Assembly: GCF_000222025.1 (NCBI RefSeq)
Contig: NZ_AFQO01000008.1
Location: 1 to 64,000, forward strand
DNA: 64,000 nucleotides
Source: Haemophilus haemolyticus M19501
GTDB taxonomy: Bacteria; Pseudomonadota; Gammaproteobacteria; Enterobacterales; Pasteurellaceae
Direction: 5' to 3'
The notes beneath the pieces were generated by a model that searched no databases, had not been told where the DNA came from, and saw only the letters and a list, made by a program, of their open reading frames with translations. A program made the position numbers and the translations under genes. The stretch's first letter is position 1; every line of letters begins with the position of its first letter. Below are positions 20,259-30,484 of this stretch, piece by piece.

Positions 20259-22034
20259 GTGAGTTCATTATTTTCTCAACAACAAGCTATTGAGCAATCT
20301 TTAAATTGGCAGGCATTACAACCTGATTTGGCAATTCAAGATTTTCCTTTAGAACCAGTGGATTTTTGGGCATTACAACCGAATGCCACACAGGCTATCG
20401 ATTTATTTTTACGCCATCCAACGCGTTCCTTATTGATGATGAAAGTAGGTGAACCGGTTGAATATGCGGAATTATTACAAAATTTTATATCGAAAAACCA
20501 TCACAAAGAGCGATCAATTTTCGGTGTGAATTATGTGATAGAGCAAGGCGACTCTTTTTCTTTTCCTCATGTTTATACCGAGCCAGTAAAATCTTTAGAT
20601 GATAATTTTGCCAGTCAAGGTGAGGCGTTAAGCGCATTGTATTGCGATCAATTCCAGCTTTTCGGCAGTTTTCGGATTCATCCAAGTTCACAAGATATTC
20701 AATTAGTGCCAGGATTAGTGCATAAAGCTAATGGCGGTGTTTTGATTTTAAGTGCGGCAACATTGTTATCTCAATTTGATTTATGGGGGCGATTAAAACA
20801 AATTCTGCAAACCCAAACTTTTGATTGGTATTCAGCCCATCCATTTAAAAATTTACCTTGTGATATACCAAGCTATGCGCTGAACTTAAAAGTGATTGTA
20901 CTTGGTAATCGTACCGAATTAGCCACTTTGGCTGAGTTAGAAGAAAACCTTTATTCTTTCGCCGATTATGCTGAAATTGAAAGTTATGTTTCTGTGGCTG
21001 AAGTTGAGGAACAAAAAACTTGGGCGGGTTATGTACAACAAATAGCTCAAGAGCAAAATATTGCGCTAGATTTTTCGGCGTTAAATAAACTCTATCAATT
21101 ATTGGTGCGTGAAAGTGAAGATCGCTTTTTAATTAACGCATCACCTCTCAAATTAAAAGAAATATTACAGGATGCTTCAACTTTTGCTGAAAAAACTGCA
21201 TTAAGTGCGGAGGATTTTGAGGATGTTTTTCAGCAAAAATTGGCACAATATGGTTTCCTAAAAGAACAAACTTATGCCGATATTTTAAATGAGCAAGTTT
21301 ATGTCGAAACTCAAGGAGAAATTGTTGGGCAAATTAATGGTCTTTCAGTAATTGAATATCCTGGTACGCCCGTATGTTTCGGCGAACCTTCGCGTATTAG
21401 TTGTATTGTACAATTCGGCGATGGGGAAGTGATCGACGTTGAAAGAAAAAATGAACTCGCTGGAAATATTCACGGTAAAGGCATGATGATTGCGCAAGCT
21501 TGTCTTTCCAATATATTAGATTTGCCATCGCAATTGCCATTTTCTGCCTCATTAGTGTTTGAACAGTCTTATGGAGAAATTGATGGTGATAGTGCATCTT
21601 TGGCAATTTTTTGTGTGTTAGCAAGTGCTTTAGCCGATTTGCCTTTGCCTCAACATATCGCAATTACAGGATCGATTGATCAATTTGGACTTGTTCATTC
21701 TGTTGGTGGGGTAAATGATAAGATTGAAGGCTTTTTTACTATTTGCCAACGTCGTGGTTTAACTGGAAAACAAGGTGTCATCATCCCAATGACGACTATT
21801 CAGCAACTGAGTTTGTCTGATGAAGTGAAAAGTGCGGTAAAAAATGGTGAATTTTTTATTTATCCTGTAGAAGATATTTATCAAGCTTGCGAATTATTAT
21901 TTAATCGTGATTTGCTAGATGAAAACAAAGATTATACAGAAAAAACTGAGCCTTTATCTCGTCTCATTCAACGTCGAATTGAGGGGAGAGCTGATTCAGA
22001 AAGGAAAGGTTTTTGGAATTTCTTCCGTCCTTAA
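20259..22034 (+). CDS. Lon-like (LonB/YcbZ) protease family protein
   Basis: A 591-residue relative of Lon with the C-terminal Lon-type serine protease domain. The Ser of the Ser-Lys dyad is in EIDGDSASLAIF and the Lys in VGGVNDKIEGFF. The N-terminal part resembles a degenerate AAA+ module; I see no clean Walker A, so it is probably not a working ATPase. A GTG start at 20259 gives the conserved N-terminus; the frame is open 10 codons further. The substrate is unknown. It lies between matP and fabA as E. coli ycbZ does. Confidence 0.9.
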   Translation: MSSLFSQQQAIEQSLNWQALQPDLAIQDFPLEPVDFWALQPNATQAIDLFLRHPTRSLLMMKVGEPVEYAELLQNFISKNHHKERSIFGVNYVIEQGDSFSFPHVYTEPVKSLDDNFASQGEALSALYCDQFQLFGSFRIHPSSQDIQLVPGLVHKANGGVLILSAATLLSQFDLWGRLKQILQTQTFDWYSAHPFKNLPCDIPSYALNLKVIVLGNRTELATLAELEENLYSFADYAEIESYVSVAEVEEQKTWAGYVQQIAQEQNIALDFSALNKLYQLLVRESEDRFLINASPLKLKEILQDASTFAEKTALSAEDFEDVFQQKLAQYGFLKEQTYADILNEQVYVETQGEIVGQINGLSVIEYPGTPVCFGEPSRISCIVQFGDGEVIDVERKNELAGNIHGKGMMIAQACLSNILDLPSQLPFSASLVFEQSYGEIDGDSASLAIFCVLASALADLPLPQHIAITGSIDQFGLVHSVGGVNDKIEGFFTICQRRGLTGKQGVIIPMTTIQQLSLSDEVKSAVKNGEFFIYPVEDIYQACELLFNRDLLDENKDYTEKTEPLSRLIQRRIEGRADSERKGFWNFFRP

Positions 22035-22039
22035 TAGAT

Positions 22040-22064
22040 AAAAAGCGAACATTTGTTCGCTTTT
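22040..22064 (+). terminator. Terminator after the Lon-like gene
   Basis: AAAAGCGAACA and TGTTCGCTTTT pair around TT, followed by ATTTCTT. Confidence 0.88.
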
Positions 22065-22162
22065 ATTTCTTCTATAATCTATCAAAGTGACTGCTCCGAC
22101 AAGTTTTGCGAACAAGTGTTAGCTATTTACACTTTGCTATGTTCTCTTTAGAATGTTTTATA

Positions 22163-22177
22163 TCAGTTTTAAACTGA
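22163..22177 (+). promoter_or_regulatory. Palindrome upstream of fabA
   Basis: TCAGTTT-T-AAACTGA has perfect 7-base arms and lies 27 bases before the fabA ATG. It could be an operator or a 5'-UTR hairpin. It does not match the FadR or FabR boxes I know. Confidence 0.35.
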
Positions 22178-22203
22178 ATTTATCATATATAAAGGAACCT
22201 AAA

Positions 22204-22737
22204 ATGCAAAACACTTGTACACCTAATAAAAAAAGTAGCTATTCTTATGATGATTTGCTCGCATCAGGTCGCGGCGAATTATTCGGCAAAGAAGGGCCTC
22301 AATTACCTGCTCCAACTATGCTGATGATGGATCGCATTATTGAAATGAATGAGGAAACAGGTGCTTTTAGTAAAGGGTATATTGAAGCCGAACTTGATAT
22401 TAAGCCTGAATTGCCATTTTTTGGTTGTCATTTCATTGGCGATCCAGTGATGCCTGGTTGTTTAGGATTAGATGCTATGTGGCAGCTTGTTGGGTTTTAT
22501 TTAGGCTGGATTGGTGGCAAAGGAAAAGGCAGAGCATTAGGCGTTGGTGAAGTAAAATTTACAGGGCAAATTTTGCCAACAGCTAAAAAAGTAGTTTACC
22601 GAATCCATATGAAACGAGTTATTAATCGTAAACTGGTTATGGGAATGGCTGATGGTGAAGTTGAAGTTGATGGCCGCGTTATTTATACAGCAACAGATTT
22701 AAAAGTTGGGCTATTCCAAGATACCTCTGCATTTTAA
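22204..22737 (+). CDS. fabA: 3-hydroxydecanoyl-ACP dehydratase/isomerase
   Basis: Makes and isomerises trans-2/cis-3-decenoyl-ACP, the branch point to unsaturated fatty acids. The 177-residue hot-dog-fold protein has the catalytic segment [17 protein letters not shown] with His76 and Asp90 (E. coli His70/Asp84). The frame is open 17 codons upstream, but the ATG at 22204 follows AAAGGAACC and matches the family length. A palindrome in the leader may be regulatory. Confidence 0.97.
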   Translation: MQNTCTPNKKSSYSYDDLLASGRGELFGKEGPQLPAPTMLMMDRIIEMNEETGAFSKGYIEAELDIKPELPFFGCHFIGDPVMPGCLGLDAMWQLVGFYLGWIGGKGKGRALGVGEVKFTGQILPTAKKVVYRIHMKRVINRKLVMGMADGEVEVDGRVIYTATDLKVGLFQDTSAF

Positions 22738-22758
22738 TTTTTCTTTATTAATTCATAC

Positions 22759-22803
22759 AAAAGGGCGGTGAAAATTTTTCTTAGATTTTCATCGCCCTTT
22801 TTA
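22759..22803 (+). terminator. Terminator after fabA
   Basis: AAAGGGCG and CGCCCTTT form the outer stem. TGAAAAT and ATTTTCA form an inner stem, followed by TTTTTAT. The arm GGGCGGT is one base off the uptake signal, like the infB terminator. Confidence 0.82.
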
Positions 22804-22845
22804 TCCTTCTATCAACAAGCAACGTTCAATTACATCATATGAATA

Positions 22846-23418
22846 TCATTGGAACATGCTGGTCTCTAAGGATAGTTGTCCTTTTTCTATACGGATTTCT
22901 TTAGCAAATTTTTTTATAAGCACATCACGCATATTGTTTTTATCTAATGTATAAACCGGAATATGTTCCAGTAATTTAGCGACATTCTCATTTAAAAAAG
23001 GCATGATTGCTTGCATTTGTTGCATATATTGCTGTGGTTCTCCTGACCAACGTAAAATACGCATTTTCTTTAAATAAACCGCGCCTTCTTCAGGATTATA
23101 ATAAGGAATTGTATCGAAGGTCAGATTTAATTTTCCAGGCAGTTTTTTATTGCCAAATTGAAATAAACCCTCTAAAGTACCGCTCATTTCTACACGTTTA
23201 TCATTAGTTTGCCCAATTTTCGTACTCAAATTTCTTATTTGATAATCAAGAAAAAATAATCCGGGTAAGCCAAATTTATCTGCAATAGCTCCTTTCTCTT
23301 GTAGATATTGATTAATTTGATATTCAGTTATTGAAAAAGGTGAAGCCGATATATTAGGGGATACCGTTAAAGTTAAAATAGACGTTAACGTAAGAAATAA
23401 TAATTTAATTTTTTTCAT
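22846..23418 (-). CDS. DUF1439 (YceB-like) exported protein
   Basis: A 190-residue protein with a Sec signal peptide (Lys-rich start, hydrophobic stretch to about residue 24, then ISASPF). The mature part matches the YceB/DUF1439 pattern: FSITEYQINQYLQ near the N-terminus and a C-terminal ending of KGQLSLE type. E. coli YceB is a lipoprotein; here no lipobox Cys is present, so the protein is probably soluble in the periplasm or cleaved by signal peptidase I. Function unknown. It is transcribed divergently from the kinase-like gene. Confidence 0.8.
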   Translation of the reverse strand: MKKIKLLFLTLTSILTLTVSPNISASPFSITEYQINQYLQEKGAIADKFGLPGLFFLDYQIRNLSTKIGQTNDKRVEMSGTLEGLFQFGNKKLPGKLNLTFDTIPYYNPEEGAVYLKKMRILRWSGEPQQYMQQMQAIMPFLNENVAKLLEHIPVYTLDKNNMRDVLIKKFAKEIRIEKGQLSLETSMFQ

Positions 23419-23497
23419 ATTTAATTTTTAGTTAAGTTAAAAGCAAAATAAAAATAGTGGATAAATATACCACAAATAGCAATGGAGTGATGTAGTA

Positions 23498-24214
23498 ATG
23501 AGCCCTGAATTTAAAGAATATGTTAACCAATTAGTTATAGCACATCGTGATGAAAGAATTTATCCTTTTCAATATGAAGGCAAGAAATTTTGGTTGAAGC
23601 AACCTGAAAAATTGAAAGGGATTTGGTTATTATTGAAACCGTATCCGAAGCAATCTTTTAAAAATGAACTACAAACTTTGTTAAATCTTGCTGAAAAAAA
23701 TGCACCTGTTCCAATAGTCTCTTATCATGATGAGGATTTTTTTGTTTTGGAAGATGCGGGAGCCACTGTATCACAATGGCTATGTGATAAGAAGATAGAT
23801 GATCAGCAAAAATTTTCGATTATTTATGACGCTTGTCTCGCTTTGATTGATTTACATACTAAAAATCTGGTGCATGGTCGTCCTGCTATTCGAGATATTA
23901 CTTGGGATAAGGGAAAAGTTACTTTTCTTGATTTTGAATCTCGTTCAAGTAGTCAAAATCAAAATTGGTTAATCGTTCGAGATATGCTATTTTTCTTTGA
24001 TAGTTTATGTCGAGAAGAAGATATTTCAGATGATTTTATTCAAAAAGTAGCATTGTATTATAAAGCACATTGTGAGGTACAAAATTGGCATAATATGATT
24101 ATGTATTTGCAGCGTTTTCGCTGGATTTACTATCTTTTGTTACCTTTTAAACCTATTGCAAAGACAGACTTAATTGCCGTTTATCGATTATTTGAAATTT
24201 TATTAATAAAGTAA
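23498..24214 (+). CDS. Protein-kinase-fold protein, function unknown
   Basis: A 238-residue protein with the layout of a small bacterial kinase of the KdkA/InaA/RIO-like kind. Visible elements are Lys34 (FWLKQ) as the beta-3 lysine, Glu57 as a possible helix-C partner, the hinge VLEDAG (83-88), the catalytic loop HGRPAIRD (126-133, Asp133) and the metal site LDFE (Asp145). The catalytic residues look intact, so it is probably active. I cannot tell whether the substrate is a sugar, lipid A core or protein. A tiny lipoprotein gene starts 2 bases after its stop. Confidence 0.75.
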   Translation: MSPEFKEYVNQLVIAHRDERIYPFQYEGKKFWLKQPEKLKGIWLLLKPYPKQSFKNELQTLLNLAEKNAPVPIVSYHDEDFFVLEDAGATVSQWLCDKKIDDQQKFSIIYDACLALIDLHTKNLVHGRPAIRDITWDKGKVTFLDFESRSSSQNQNWLIVRDMLFFFDSLCREEDISDDFIQKVALYYKAHCEVQNWHNMIMYLQRFRWIYYLLLPFKPIAKTDLIAVYRLFEILLIK

Positions 24215-24216
24215 AA

Positions 24217-24354
24217 ATGATGAAGAAAACACTTTTTATTATTGTATTATCAAGCATATTAGCTGCTTGTACTGTAGGTGGTGGCGTCAGCACTGGTGGC
24301 GGAAGTAACGGCGTTGGATTAGGACTAGGGATTGGCTCTGGTATTCGATTCTAG
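24217..24354 (+). CDS. Gly-rich mini-lipoprotein
   Basis: A 45-residue product. Double Met, a short hydrophobic signal and lipobox LAAC put the lipidated Cys at residue 18. The mature peptide is only about 28 residues and almost all Gly, Val, Ser, Thr, Leu and Ile, with alternating Gly as in a beta-rich or membrane-interacting peptide. Spacing suggests coupling to the kinase-like gene 2 bases upstream. I do not recognise a family beyond small Gly-rich lipoproteins. It was found by reading the sequence and is below common ORF length limits. Confidence 0.7.
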   Translation: MMKKTLFIIVLSSILAACTVGGGVSTGGGSNGVGLGLGIGSGIRF

Positions 24355-24414
24355 TGATGATGAAAAGTGCGGTAAGTTTTTAGTAAAGTTTTTTAAGGAA
24401 CTTAGTAAAACTTC

Positions 24415-24444
24415 TTGCATTTTTAAATTTTTTACCACTATAAT
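24415..24444 (+). promoter_or_regulatory. Promoter of initiator tRNA-Met
   Basis: TTGCAT (24415-24420), 18 bases, then a perfect TATAAT (24439-24444). The mature tRNA begins 17 bases after the -10 box. Confidence 0.8.
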
Positions 24445-24461
24445 GCACCTCATGTTTCGGA

Positions 24462-24538
<77 letters not shown>

Positions 24539-24557
24539 ATAATAAGTTCAGTAAAAG

Positions 24558-24580
24558 AACCCCAGTTTTGGGGTTTTTTT
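24558..24580 (+). terminator. First terminator after tRNA-fMet
   Basis: AACCCC and GGGGTT pair around a 6-base loop, followed by a run of T. Confidence 0.9.
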
Positions 24581-24600
24581 CTATAAGAAATTTAGTAACT

Positions 24601-24634
24601 GGGCTTAGGTTCTTATGAACCTAACCCTTTTTTT
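24601..24634 (+). terminator. Second terminator-like hairpin before rimP
   Basis: TTAGGTTC and GAACCTAA pair around TTAT, extended by GGG/CCC across one bulged C, then seven T. Together with the first hairpin it should strongly limit read-through from the tRNA into rimP, or act as an attenuator. Confidence 0.75.
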
Positions 24635-24719
24635 ATGCCTGAGATTTAATAAACTATCTTCTTACTATTACTAAAATAGAGGAGATAAGTATTGTTTAGA
24701 ATAAGGTTTCATAAGGTTA

Positions 24720-24728
24720 TGATATAGT
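24720..24728 (+). promoter_or_regulatory. Extended -10 promoter candidate for rimP-nusA-infB
   Basis: TGATATAGT matches the TGn-TATAAT pattern and lies 33 bases before the rimP start. No good -35 is visible, which is acceptable for an extended -10 promoter. Confidence 0.5.
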
Positions 24729-24760
24729 GCGATGAATTGCACCTTATATAGGAGTAGAAA

Positions 24761-25216
24761 TTGGCTACATTAGAACAAAATTTACAAGAAATGCTACAAG
24801 ATGCAGTAGAAGATTTAGGCTGTGAATTGTGGGGGATTGAGTGTCAGCGTACGGGACGTTTTATGACAGTGCGTTTATTTATAGATAAAGATGGTGGTGT
24901 GACGGTTGATGATTGTGCTGATGTGAGTCGTCAAGTGAGTGCAATTTTAGACGTGGAAGATCCAATTGCGGATAAATATAATCTAGAGGTATCCTCACCA
25001 GGTTTAGATCGTCCGCTATTTACCTTGTCGCAATTTGAACGCTATATTGGGCAAGATATCGCAGTGCATTTGCGAATTCCAGTGATGGAACGCCGTAAAT
25101 GGCAAGGTAAGTTAGAGCGTATTGAAAAGGATATGATTACTTTAATCGTTGATGATCAAGAACAAATTTTAGTCTTTGGAAACATTCAAAAAGCGAATGT
25201 TGTTGCAAAATTTTAA
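24761..25216 (+). CDS. rimP: Ribosome maturation factor RimP
   Basis: Needed for 30S subunit maturation. The 151-residue protein starts at a TTG ([11 protein letters not shown]) placed 5 bases after GGAG; no ATG in this frame would give the conserved N-terminus. Motifs include [12 protein letters not shown], the [15 protein letters not shown] segment and [11 protein letters not shown], all typical of the family. It is first in the conserved rimP-nusA-infB operon, with nusA starting 16 bases after its stop. Confidence 0.96.
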   Translation: MATLEQNLQEMLQDAVEDLGCELWGIECQRTGRFMTVRLFIDKDGGVTVDDCADVSRQVSAILDVEDPIADKYNLEVSSPGLDRPLFTLSQFERYIGQDIAVHLRIPVMERRKWQGKLERIEKDMITLIVDDQEQILVFGNIQKANVVAKF

Positions 25217-25232
25217 AAGGAGAAAAAGAGAA

Positions 25233-26720
25233 ATGAGTAAAGAAATTTTACTGGCGGCAGAAGCGGTATCCAATGAAAAATTATTACCACGTGAGAAAAT
25301 TTTTGAAGCATTAGAGAGTGCGATTGCGATTTCTACTAAGAAGAAGTTTGAATATGAAACGGATATTCGCGTTTCAATTAATCCAAAAACAGGGGAATTT
25401 GATACTTTTCGCCGTTGGTTAGTCGTAGATGAAGTAAAAGTACCAACGAAGGAAATTACTTTAGAAGCGGCACAATTTGATGATCCAAATTTGCAACTTG
25501 GAGAGTATGTGGAAGATCAAATTGAATCTATTGCATTTGACCGTATTGCAATGCAAACGGCACGTCAAGTTATTAGCACTAAAATTCGTGAAGCTGAACG
25601 TGCAAAAGTGGTTGAACAATTTCGTGAAGAAGAAGGAAAAATTGTAACAGGCACCGTAAAAAAAGTAAGTCGAGACAGTATTATTTTAGACCTTGGCAAT
25701 AAAGCGGAAGCGATGATTGCACGTGAAGATATGTTACCACGTGAAAACTTCCGTCCGGGAGATCGTGTTCGTGGGGTGCTTTATAAAGTAAATCCTGAAG
25801 GCAAAACTGCACAATTATTTGTGACACGTTCTAAACCAGAAATGTTGATCGAATTATTCCGTATTGAAGTGCCTGAAATTGGCGAAGAAATGATTGAAAT
25901 TCGTGGTGCAGCTCGTGATGCTGGCTCTCGCGCTAAAATTGCAGTGAAATCAAATGATAAGCGAATTGATCCAGTTGGTGCTTGTGTAGGAATGCGTGGT
26001 GCGCGTGTTCAGGCAATTACCAATGAACTTGGTGGTGAGCGTGTAGATATCGTGCTTTGGGATGATAATCCAGCACAATTTGTGATCAATGCAATGGCAC
26101 CTGCGGATGTTTCTTCTATTATCGTTGATGAAGATAATCATTCTATGGATATTGCCGTTGAAGCTGATAACCTTGCTCAAGCCATTGGTCGTAATGGTCA
26201 AAACGTGCGTTTAGCAACACAATTAACGGGTTGGACACTAAACGTAATGACGACTGATGAGTTAAATGCAAAACATCAAGCAGAAGATAACAAAGTGTTA
26301 AACTTATTTATTAACGCATTAGAACTTGATGAAGAATTTGCTCAAATCCTTGTAGAAGAAGGCTTCACAAGTTTAGAAGAAATTGCTTATGTGCCAATGA
26401 ATGAATTGACAGCAATTGATGGTTTAGAAGATGAAGATCTTGTTGAAGAACTTCAAACCCGTGCTAAAAATGCGATTACAGCCGCAGCAGTAGCTGAAGA
26501 AGAAGCACTGAAAAAAGCGAATGTTGAAGATCGTTTATTGAATTTAGAGGGAATGAATCGTCACGTTGCGATCAAACTAGCAGAAAAACAAATTACCACC
26601 CTTGAAGAACTCGCAGAACAAGGCGTTGATGATTTAACTGATATTGAAGAATTAACCGCAGAACAGGCCGCAGATTTAATTATGGCTGCACGTAATATTT
26701 GTTGGTTTGGCGAAGAATAA
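25233..26720 (+). CDS. nusA: Transcription termination/antitermination factor NusA
   Basis: Binds RNA polymerase and nascent RNA to control pausing, termination and antitermination. The ATG at 25233, after AAAAGGAGAAA, gives 495 residues, the length I recall for H. influenzae. Order of domains: N-terminal RNAP-binding, S1 (about 135-200), KH1 and KH2 (about 230-345, with GMRGARV and [11 protein letters not shown]), then two acidic repeats at the C-terminus. The frame is open 19 codons upstream inside rimP, but that is a shadow. Confidence 0.97.
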   Translation: MSKEILLAAEAVSNEKLLPREKIFEALESAIAISTKKKFEYETDIRVSINPKTGEFDTFRRWLVVDEVKVPTKEITLEAAQFDDPNLQLGEYVEDQIESIAFDRIAMQTARQVISTKIREAERAKVVEQFREEEGKIVTGTVKKVSRDSIILDLGNKAEAMIAREDMLPRENFRPGDRVRGVLYKVNPEGKTAQLFVTRSKPEMLIELFRIEVPEIGEEMIEIRGAARDAGSRAKIAVKSNDKRIDPVGACVGMRGARVQAITNELGGERVDIVLWDDNPAQFVINAMAPADVSSIIVDEDNHSMDIAVEADNLAQAIGRNGQNVRLATQLTGWTLNVMTTDELNAKHQAEDNKVLNLFINALELDEEFAQILVEEGFTSLEEIAYVPMNELTAIDGLEDEDLVEELQTRAKNAITAAAVAEEEALKKANVEDRLLNLEGMNRHVAIKLAEKQITTLEELAEQGVDDLTDIEELTAEQAADLIMAARNICWFGEE

Positions 26721-26731
26721 GGAGAGTAGTA

Positions 26732-29266
26732 ATGACTGAAGATGTTAAGGCTGATGCGCCAAAAAAATTAAGCATCCAACGCAGAACAAAAACAACAGTG
26801 AGTAGCACCACAACTGGTGGTAAAAGTAAAGAAGTACAAGTAGAAGTACGTAAAAAACGCACAGTAAAAACTGATATTGCTCAACAAGAAGAAGCAAAAT
26901 TAAAAGCACAGCAAGAAGCGGAAGCGAAAAAAATTGCTGAACAAAAAGCAGCAGAAGAAAAAGCTCGTTTAGAAGCTGAAAAAGCGGCAGCTAAGAAAGA
27001 CGCTGATGAAAAATCAAAAGCTGAAAAACCGAAAGCAGAAACCGCTAAATCAGCAAAAAGTGCGGTAGATTCTAAAGCTAAATTCGTTGATCCTGAAAAA
27101 GAGAAACGTAAAGCAGAAGAAGCGGAACTTCGTCGTAAAGCTGAAGAATTAGCTCGTCAAAAAGCAGAAGAACAAGCTCGTCGTGCAGCAGAAGAAGCTA
27201 AACGTTATGCTGAGGCAGATGATTCAGACAATGAATCTTCTTCTGAAGATTATTCTGATTACAACTTAAGTTCAAAATATGCACTTGAAGCAGAAGATGA
27301 AGAAGATCGTCGTAATGAAAATCGTGGTCGTGGCAAAAATAAAGTAGCGAAAGCGAAAAAAGGTGGTCGCGACGATGAAAATAGCAAAAATTCGAAAAAC
27401 GAGCGCGAATCTAATCGTAAAAATCAAAAAGATGCTAAGTTTGGTAAAGGTAAAAACGGCAAAAAAGGTGCCGCACTTCAACAAGCCTTTACTAAACCGG
27501 CTCAAGTAGTTAAAGCGGACGTAGTTATTGGAGAAACCATTACTGTCGCTGAATTAGCGAACAAGATGGCTGTAAAAGCAACTGAAATCATCAAAATGAT
27601 GATGAAGATGGGAGAAATGGTTACTATCAATCAAGTTATCGACCAAGAAACCGCTCAATTAGTAGCAGAAGAACTTGGCCATAAAGTGATTCTTCGCAAT
27701 GAAAATGAGCTTGAAGAAGCGGTATTAGGCGATCGTGATGTAAACGCAGAAAAAGTAACCCGTGCGCCAGTTGTAACCATCATGGGTCACGTTGATCATG
27801 GTAAAACCTCTTTACTTGACTATATTCGTAAAGCGAAAGTTGCTGCAGGCGAAGCGGGTGGTATTACTCAACATATCGGTGCGTATCATGTAGAAATGGA
27901 TGATGGCAAAATGATTACCTTTTTGGATACTCCGGGACACGCTGCGTTTACTTCTATGCGTGCACGTGGTGCTAAAGCAACAGATATTGTTGTTCTTGTT
28001 GTTGCTGCCGATGATGGTGTGATGCCTCAAACTATCGAAGCGATTCAACACGCAAAAGCAGCAGGTGCACCTTTAGTGGTTGCAGTAAATAAAATCGATA
28101 AACCAGAAGCAAACCCAGACCGTGTTGAGCAAGAATTATTACAACATGATGTCATTTCTGAAAAATTCGGTGGTGATGTGCAATTCGTTCCAGTATCAGC
28201 GAAGAAAGGTACAGGGGTTGATGAGTTATTAGATGCAATCTTACTTCAATCTGAAGTACTTGAATTGACCGCTGTAAAAGACGGCATGGCAAGTGGTGTA
28301 GTCATTGAATCTTATTTGGATAAAGGTCGTGGCCCTGTGGCAACTATCTTGGTGCAATCAGGTACACTACGTAAAGGTGACATCGTACTTTGTGGTTTTG
28401 AATATGGTCGTGTACGCGCAATGCGTGATGAAAACGGAAAAGAAGTGGATGAAGCAGGCCCTTCAATTCCAGTTGAATTATTAGGTCTTTCGGGCGTGCC
28501 GGCAGCGGGTGATGAAGCAACCGTTGTACGTGATGAGAAAAAAGCACGTGAAGTGGCGTTATATCGTCAAGGTAAATTCCGTGAAGTGAAATTAGCTCGT
28601 CAGCAAAAAGCGAAACTTGAAAATATGTTTAGCAATATGTCTGAAGGCGATGTGGCTGAATTGAATGTCATTGTGAAAGCGGACGTACAAGGCTCTGTAG
28701 AAGCGATTGTTCAAGCGTTAAATGAACTTTCTACCAATGAAGTAAAAGTTAAAGTTGTTGGTTCTGGTGTAGGTGGTATTACTGAAACTGATGCAACTTT
28801 AGCAGCTGCATCTAATGCTATCATTGTTGGCTTTAACGTTCGTGCTGATGCATCTGCACGTCGTGTCATTGAAGCGGAAAACATTGATTTACGTTACTAC
28901 TCAATCATCTATGAATTGTTGAATGAAATTAAAGCAGCAATGAGCGGTATGTTAGAGCCTGAATTTAAACAAGAAATTATTGGCTTAGCTGAAGTTCGTG
29001 ATGTCTTCCGTCATCCGAAATTTGGTGCAATCGCAGGCTGTATGGTGACCGAGGGTGTAGTGAAACGTAACAACCCAATCCGTGTATTACGTGACAACGT
29101 CGTTATCTTTGAAGGGGAATTAGAATCTCTTCGTCGTTTCAAAGATGATGTATCTGAAGTTCGTAACGGTATGGAATGTGGTATCGGCGTGAAAAACTAC
29201 AACGATGTAAAAGTCGGCGACCAAATCGAGGTGTTTGAAGTGGTTGAAGTTAAACGTTCAATCTAA
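26732..29266 (+). CDS. infB: Translation initiation factor IF-2
   Basis: GTPase that brings fMet-tRNA to the 30S subunit and drives subunit joining. With the ATG at 26732 (after AAGGAGAG) it has 844 residues. A long Lys/Glu/Ala-rich coiled region (about 40-240) precedes the G domain with G1 GHVDHGKT, the DTPGHAAF motif and NKID; domains II-IV follow. The charged N-terminal region is variable between strains and contains an uptake signal in frame (AAAAGTGCGGTAG near 27056). An IS copy has inserted into its terminator. Confidence 0.97.
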   Translation: MTEDVKADAPKKLSIQRRTKTTVSSTTTGGKSKEVQVEVRKKRTVKTDIAQQEEAKLKAQQEAEAKKIAEQKAAEEKARLEAEKAAAKKDADEKSKAEKPKAETAKSAKSAVDSKAKFVDPEKEKRKAEEAELRRKAEELARQKAEEQARRAAEEAKRYAEADDSDNESSSEDYSDYNLSSKYALEAEDEEDRRNENRGRGKNKVAKAKKGGRDDENSKNSKNERESNRKNQKDAKFGKGKNGKKGAALQQAFTKPAQVVKADVVIGETITVAELANKMAVKATEIIKMMMKMGEMVTINQVIDQETAQLVAEELGHKVILRNENELEEAVLGDRDVNAEKVTRAPVVTIMGHVDHGKTSLLDYIRKAKVAAGEAGGITQHIGAYHVEMDDGKMITFLDTPGHAAFTSMRARGAKATDIVVLVVAADDGVMPQTIEAIQHAKAAGAPLVVAVNKIDKPEANPDRVEQELLQHDVISEKFGGDVQFVPVSAKKGTGVDELLDAILLQSEVLELTAVKDGMASGVVIESYLDKGRGPVATILVQSGTLRKGDIVLCGFEYGRVRAMRDENGKEVDEAGPSIPVELLGLSGVPAAGDEATVVRDEKKAREVALYRQGKFREVKLARQQKAKLENMFSNMSEGDVAELNVIVKADVQGSVEAIVQALNELSTNEVKVKVVGSGVGGITETDATLAAASNAIIVGFNVRADASARRVIEAENIDLRYYSIIYELLNEIKAAMSGMLEPEFKQEIIGLAEVRDVFRHPKFGAIAGCMVTEGVVKRNNPIRVLRDNVVIFEGELESLRRFKDDVSEVRNGMECGIGVKNYNDVKVGDQIEVFEVVEVKRSI

Positions 29267-29320
29267 CCTTTAACAAAATAAAGGGCGGTTAAAATGATCT
29301 GACCCCAAAAAGTTAGACAG

Positions 29321-30034
29321 TTATTTAAAGGATTGTTTTCGATATTGTATCGGACTCAGTCCTTTTAATTTTAGTTGAATCCGTCGGTGGTTATAGTAAT
29401 CCAAATAATCCCTGACGGCATCAACTATCTCCTCTTTTGTTTTAAATTCCCGACCATAAAAACATTCCGTTTTTAACCGCCCAAAGAAAACTTTCCATTG
29501 CGGCATTGTCCAAGCAATTCCCTTTTCTCGACATACTTTGAATGATGCCATGTTCAGCTAAGATTCGACGATAAGCTACCATTTGATATTGCCAGCCTTG
29601 GTCTGAATGTAAAATGACACCATAAGCTTTGTTTAATCCTTTTGACGGCTTGCATTAACATGTCCTCTACTTGTGCCCCAGTTTGGGGAATAGCTGAGAT
29701 TATAGGAGACTATCTCATTGTTAAATAAGTCTAAAAATAGGGGATAAATAGACTTTACTTCCATCTTTCGCCTTAAACTCGGTGATATCAGTTACCCATT
29801 TTTGTTTCGGGGCTGTTGCACTAAAATCGCGTTCAAGATGATTTGGTGCAATCACCCCTATCGTGCTTCGATAGGTGGTAAATTTCTTGCTTTTTCTTGA
29901 CCGCACTTGAAGCCCAAGTGCCTGCATTAAGCGTTGGACTTTTTTATGATTTACGCCTGGCAAGCAGGCATGAACGCGTCGGTAGCCATAATCAGGATGA
30001 TTGGCTTTGATGCGTTTAATGGCCTTTTTCAGCG
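29321..30034 (-). pseudogene. IS transposase orfB (DDE integrase), frameshifted, copy 1
   Basis: The retroviral-integrase-type catalytic subunit in pieces. The WVTDITEFKAKDGSKVYLS and [12 protein letters not shown] segments are in different frames. Against copy 2 there are extra bases near 29493 (an extra T in TTTTC), 29646 (AAAAGG), 29684 (GGGGC) and 29735 (ATTTTTAG). The catalytic Asp and Glu codons are still there. It could be true decay or the same base-calling fault seen elsewhere in the window. Confidence 0.85.
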
Positions 30035-30130
30035 GCTCATCCTTATCTAGTTTAATCTGAAGTTTAGCAAAAAACGTACTACGCGCTAACTGTGCAAAGC
30101 CTAAAAGCCATTTTAACGGATAGCGGGTTC

Positions 30131-30484
30131 TTAACCTTTGGATAATTTCTGTTGCTCGGCTTCGTCCTGAAGTCTGAGCCTTCTCAACTCCTTTAGGTAG
30201 GCTACCTCCGCTTCAAGCTGTAAAATTCTCAAACGTAAACGCTCTTCTTCAGTTTTGGGTGGCGGCGACATTCTGGCATATTTGGGTTTCATCGGCGGTC
30301 GTCCTGATGGTTTACGGGGAATCAGTCCTTTTATGCCATTTTTTTCAAACCGTTTCAACCATGTCCCGACTAAGGCGTTGGAAGGAATATTATAAAAACG
30401 CGCAGCTTCTCTAATACTCATTTTCCCATTCAAAATAGGTTGGAGAACCTGTAATTTAAATTCTATTGTGTAGTGTTTACCCAT
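30131..30484 (-). CDS. IS transposase orfA (helix-turn-helix subunit), copy 1
   Basis: A 117-residue protein starting MGKHYTIEFKLQVLQPI with a helix-turn-helix (MSIREAARFYNIPSNALVGTW, about residues 22-42) and a C-terminal leucine-zipper-like helix (RLRLRILQLEAEVAYLKELR). It differs from copy 2 at a handful of residues (for example NGIKG versus SGING), so the two copies are not identical. In IS3 elements OrfA binds the ends and is fused to OrfB by a -1 frameshift. Confidence 0.9.
   Translation of the reverse strand: MGKHYTIEFKLQVLQPILNGKMSIREAARFYNIPSNALVGTWLKRFEKNGIKGLIPRKPSGRPPMKPKYARMSPPPKTEEERLRLRILQLEAEVAYLKELRRLRLQDEAEQQKLSKG

Noticed and set aside
27272-27505. Reverse-strand hydrophobic open frame within infB
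   Set aside because: Artefact of the Lys/Glu-rich infB coding strand; antisense of such regions always reads as Phe/Ile-rich.
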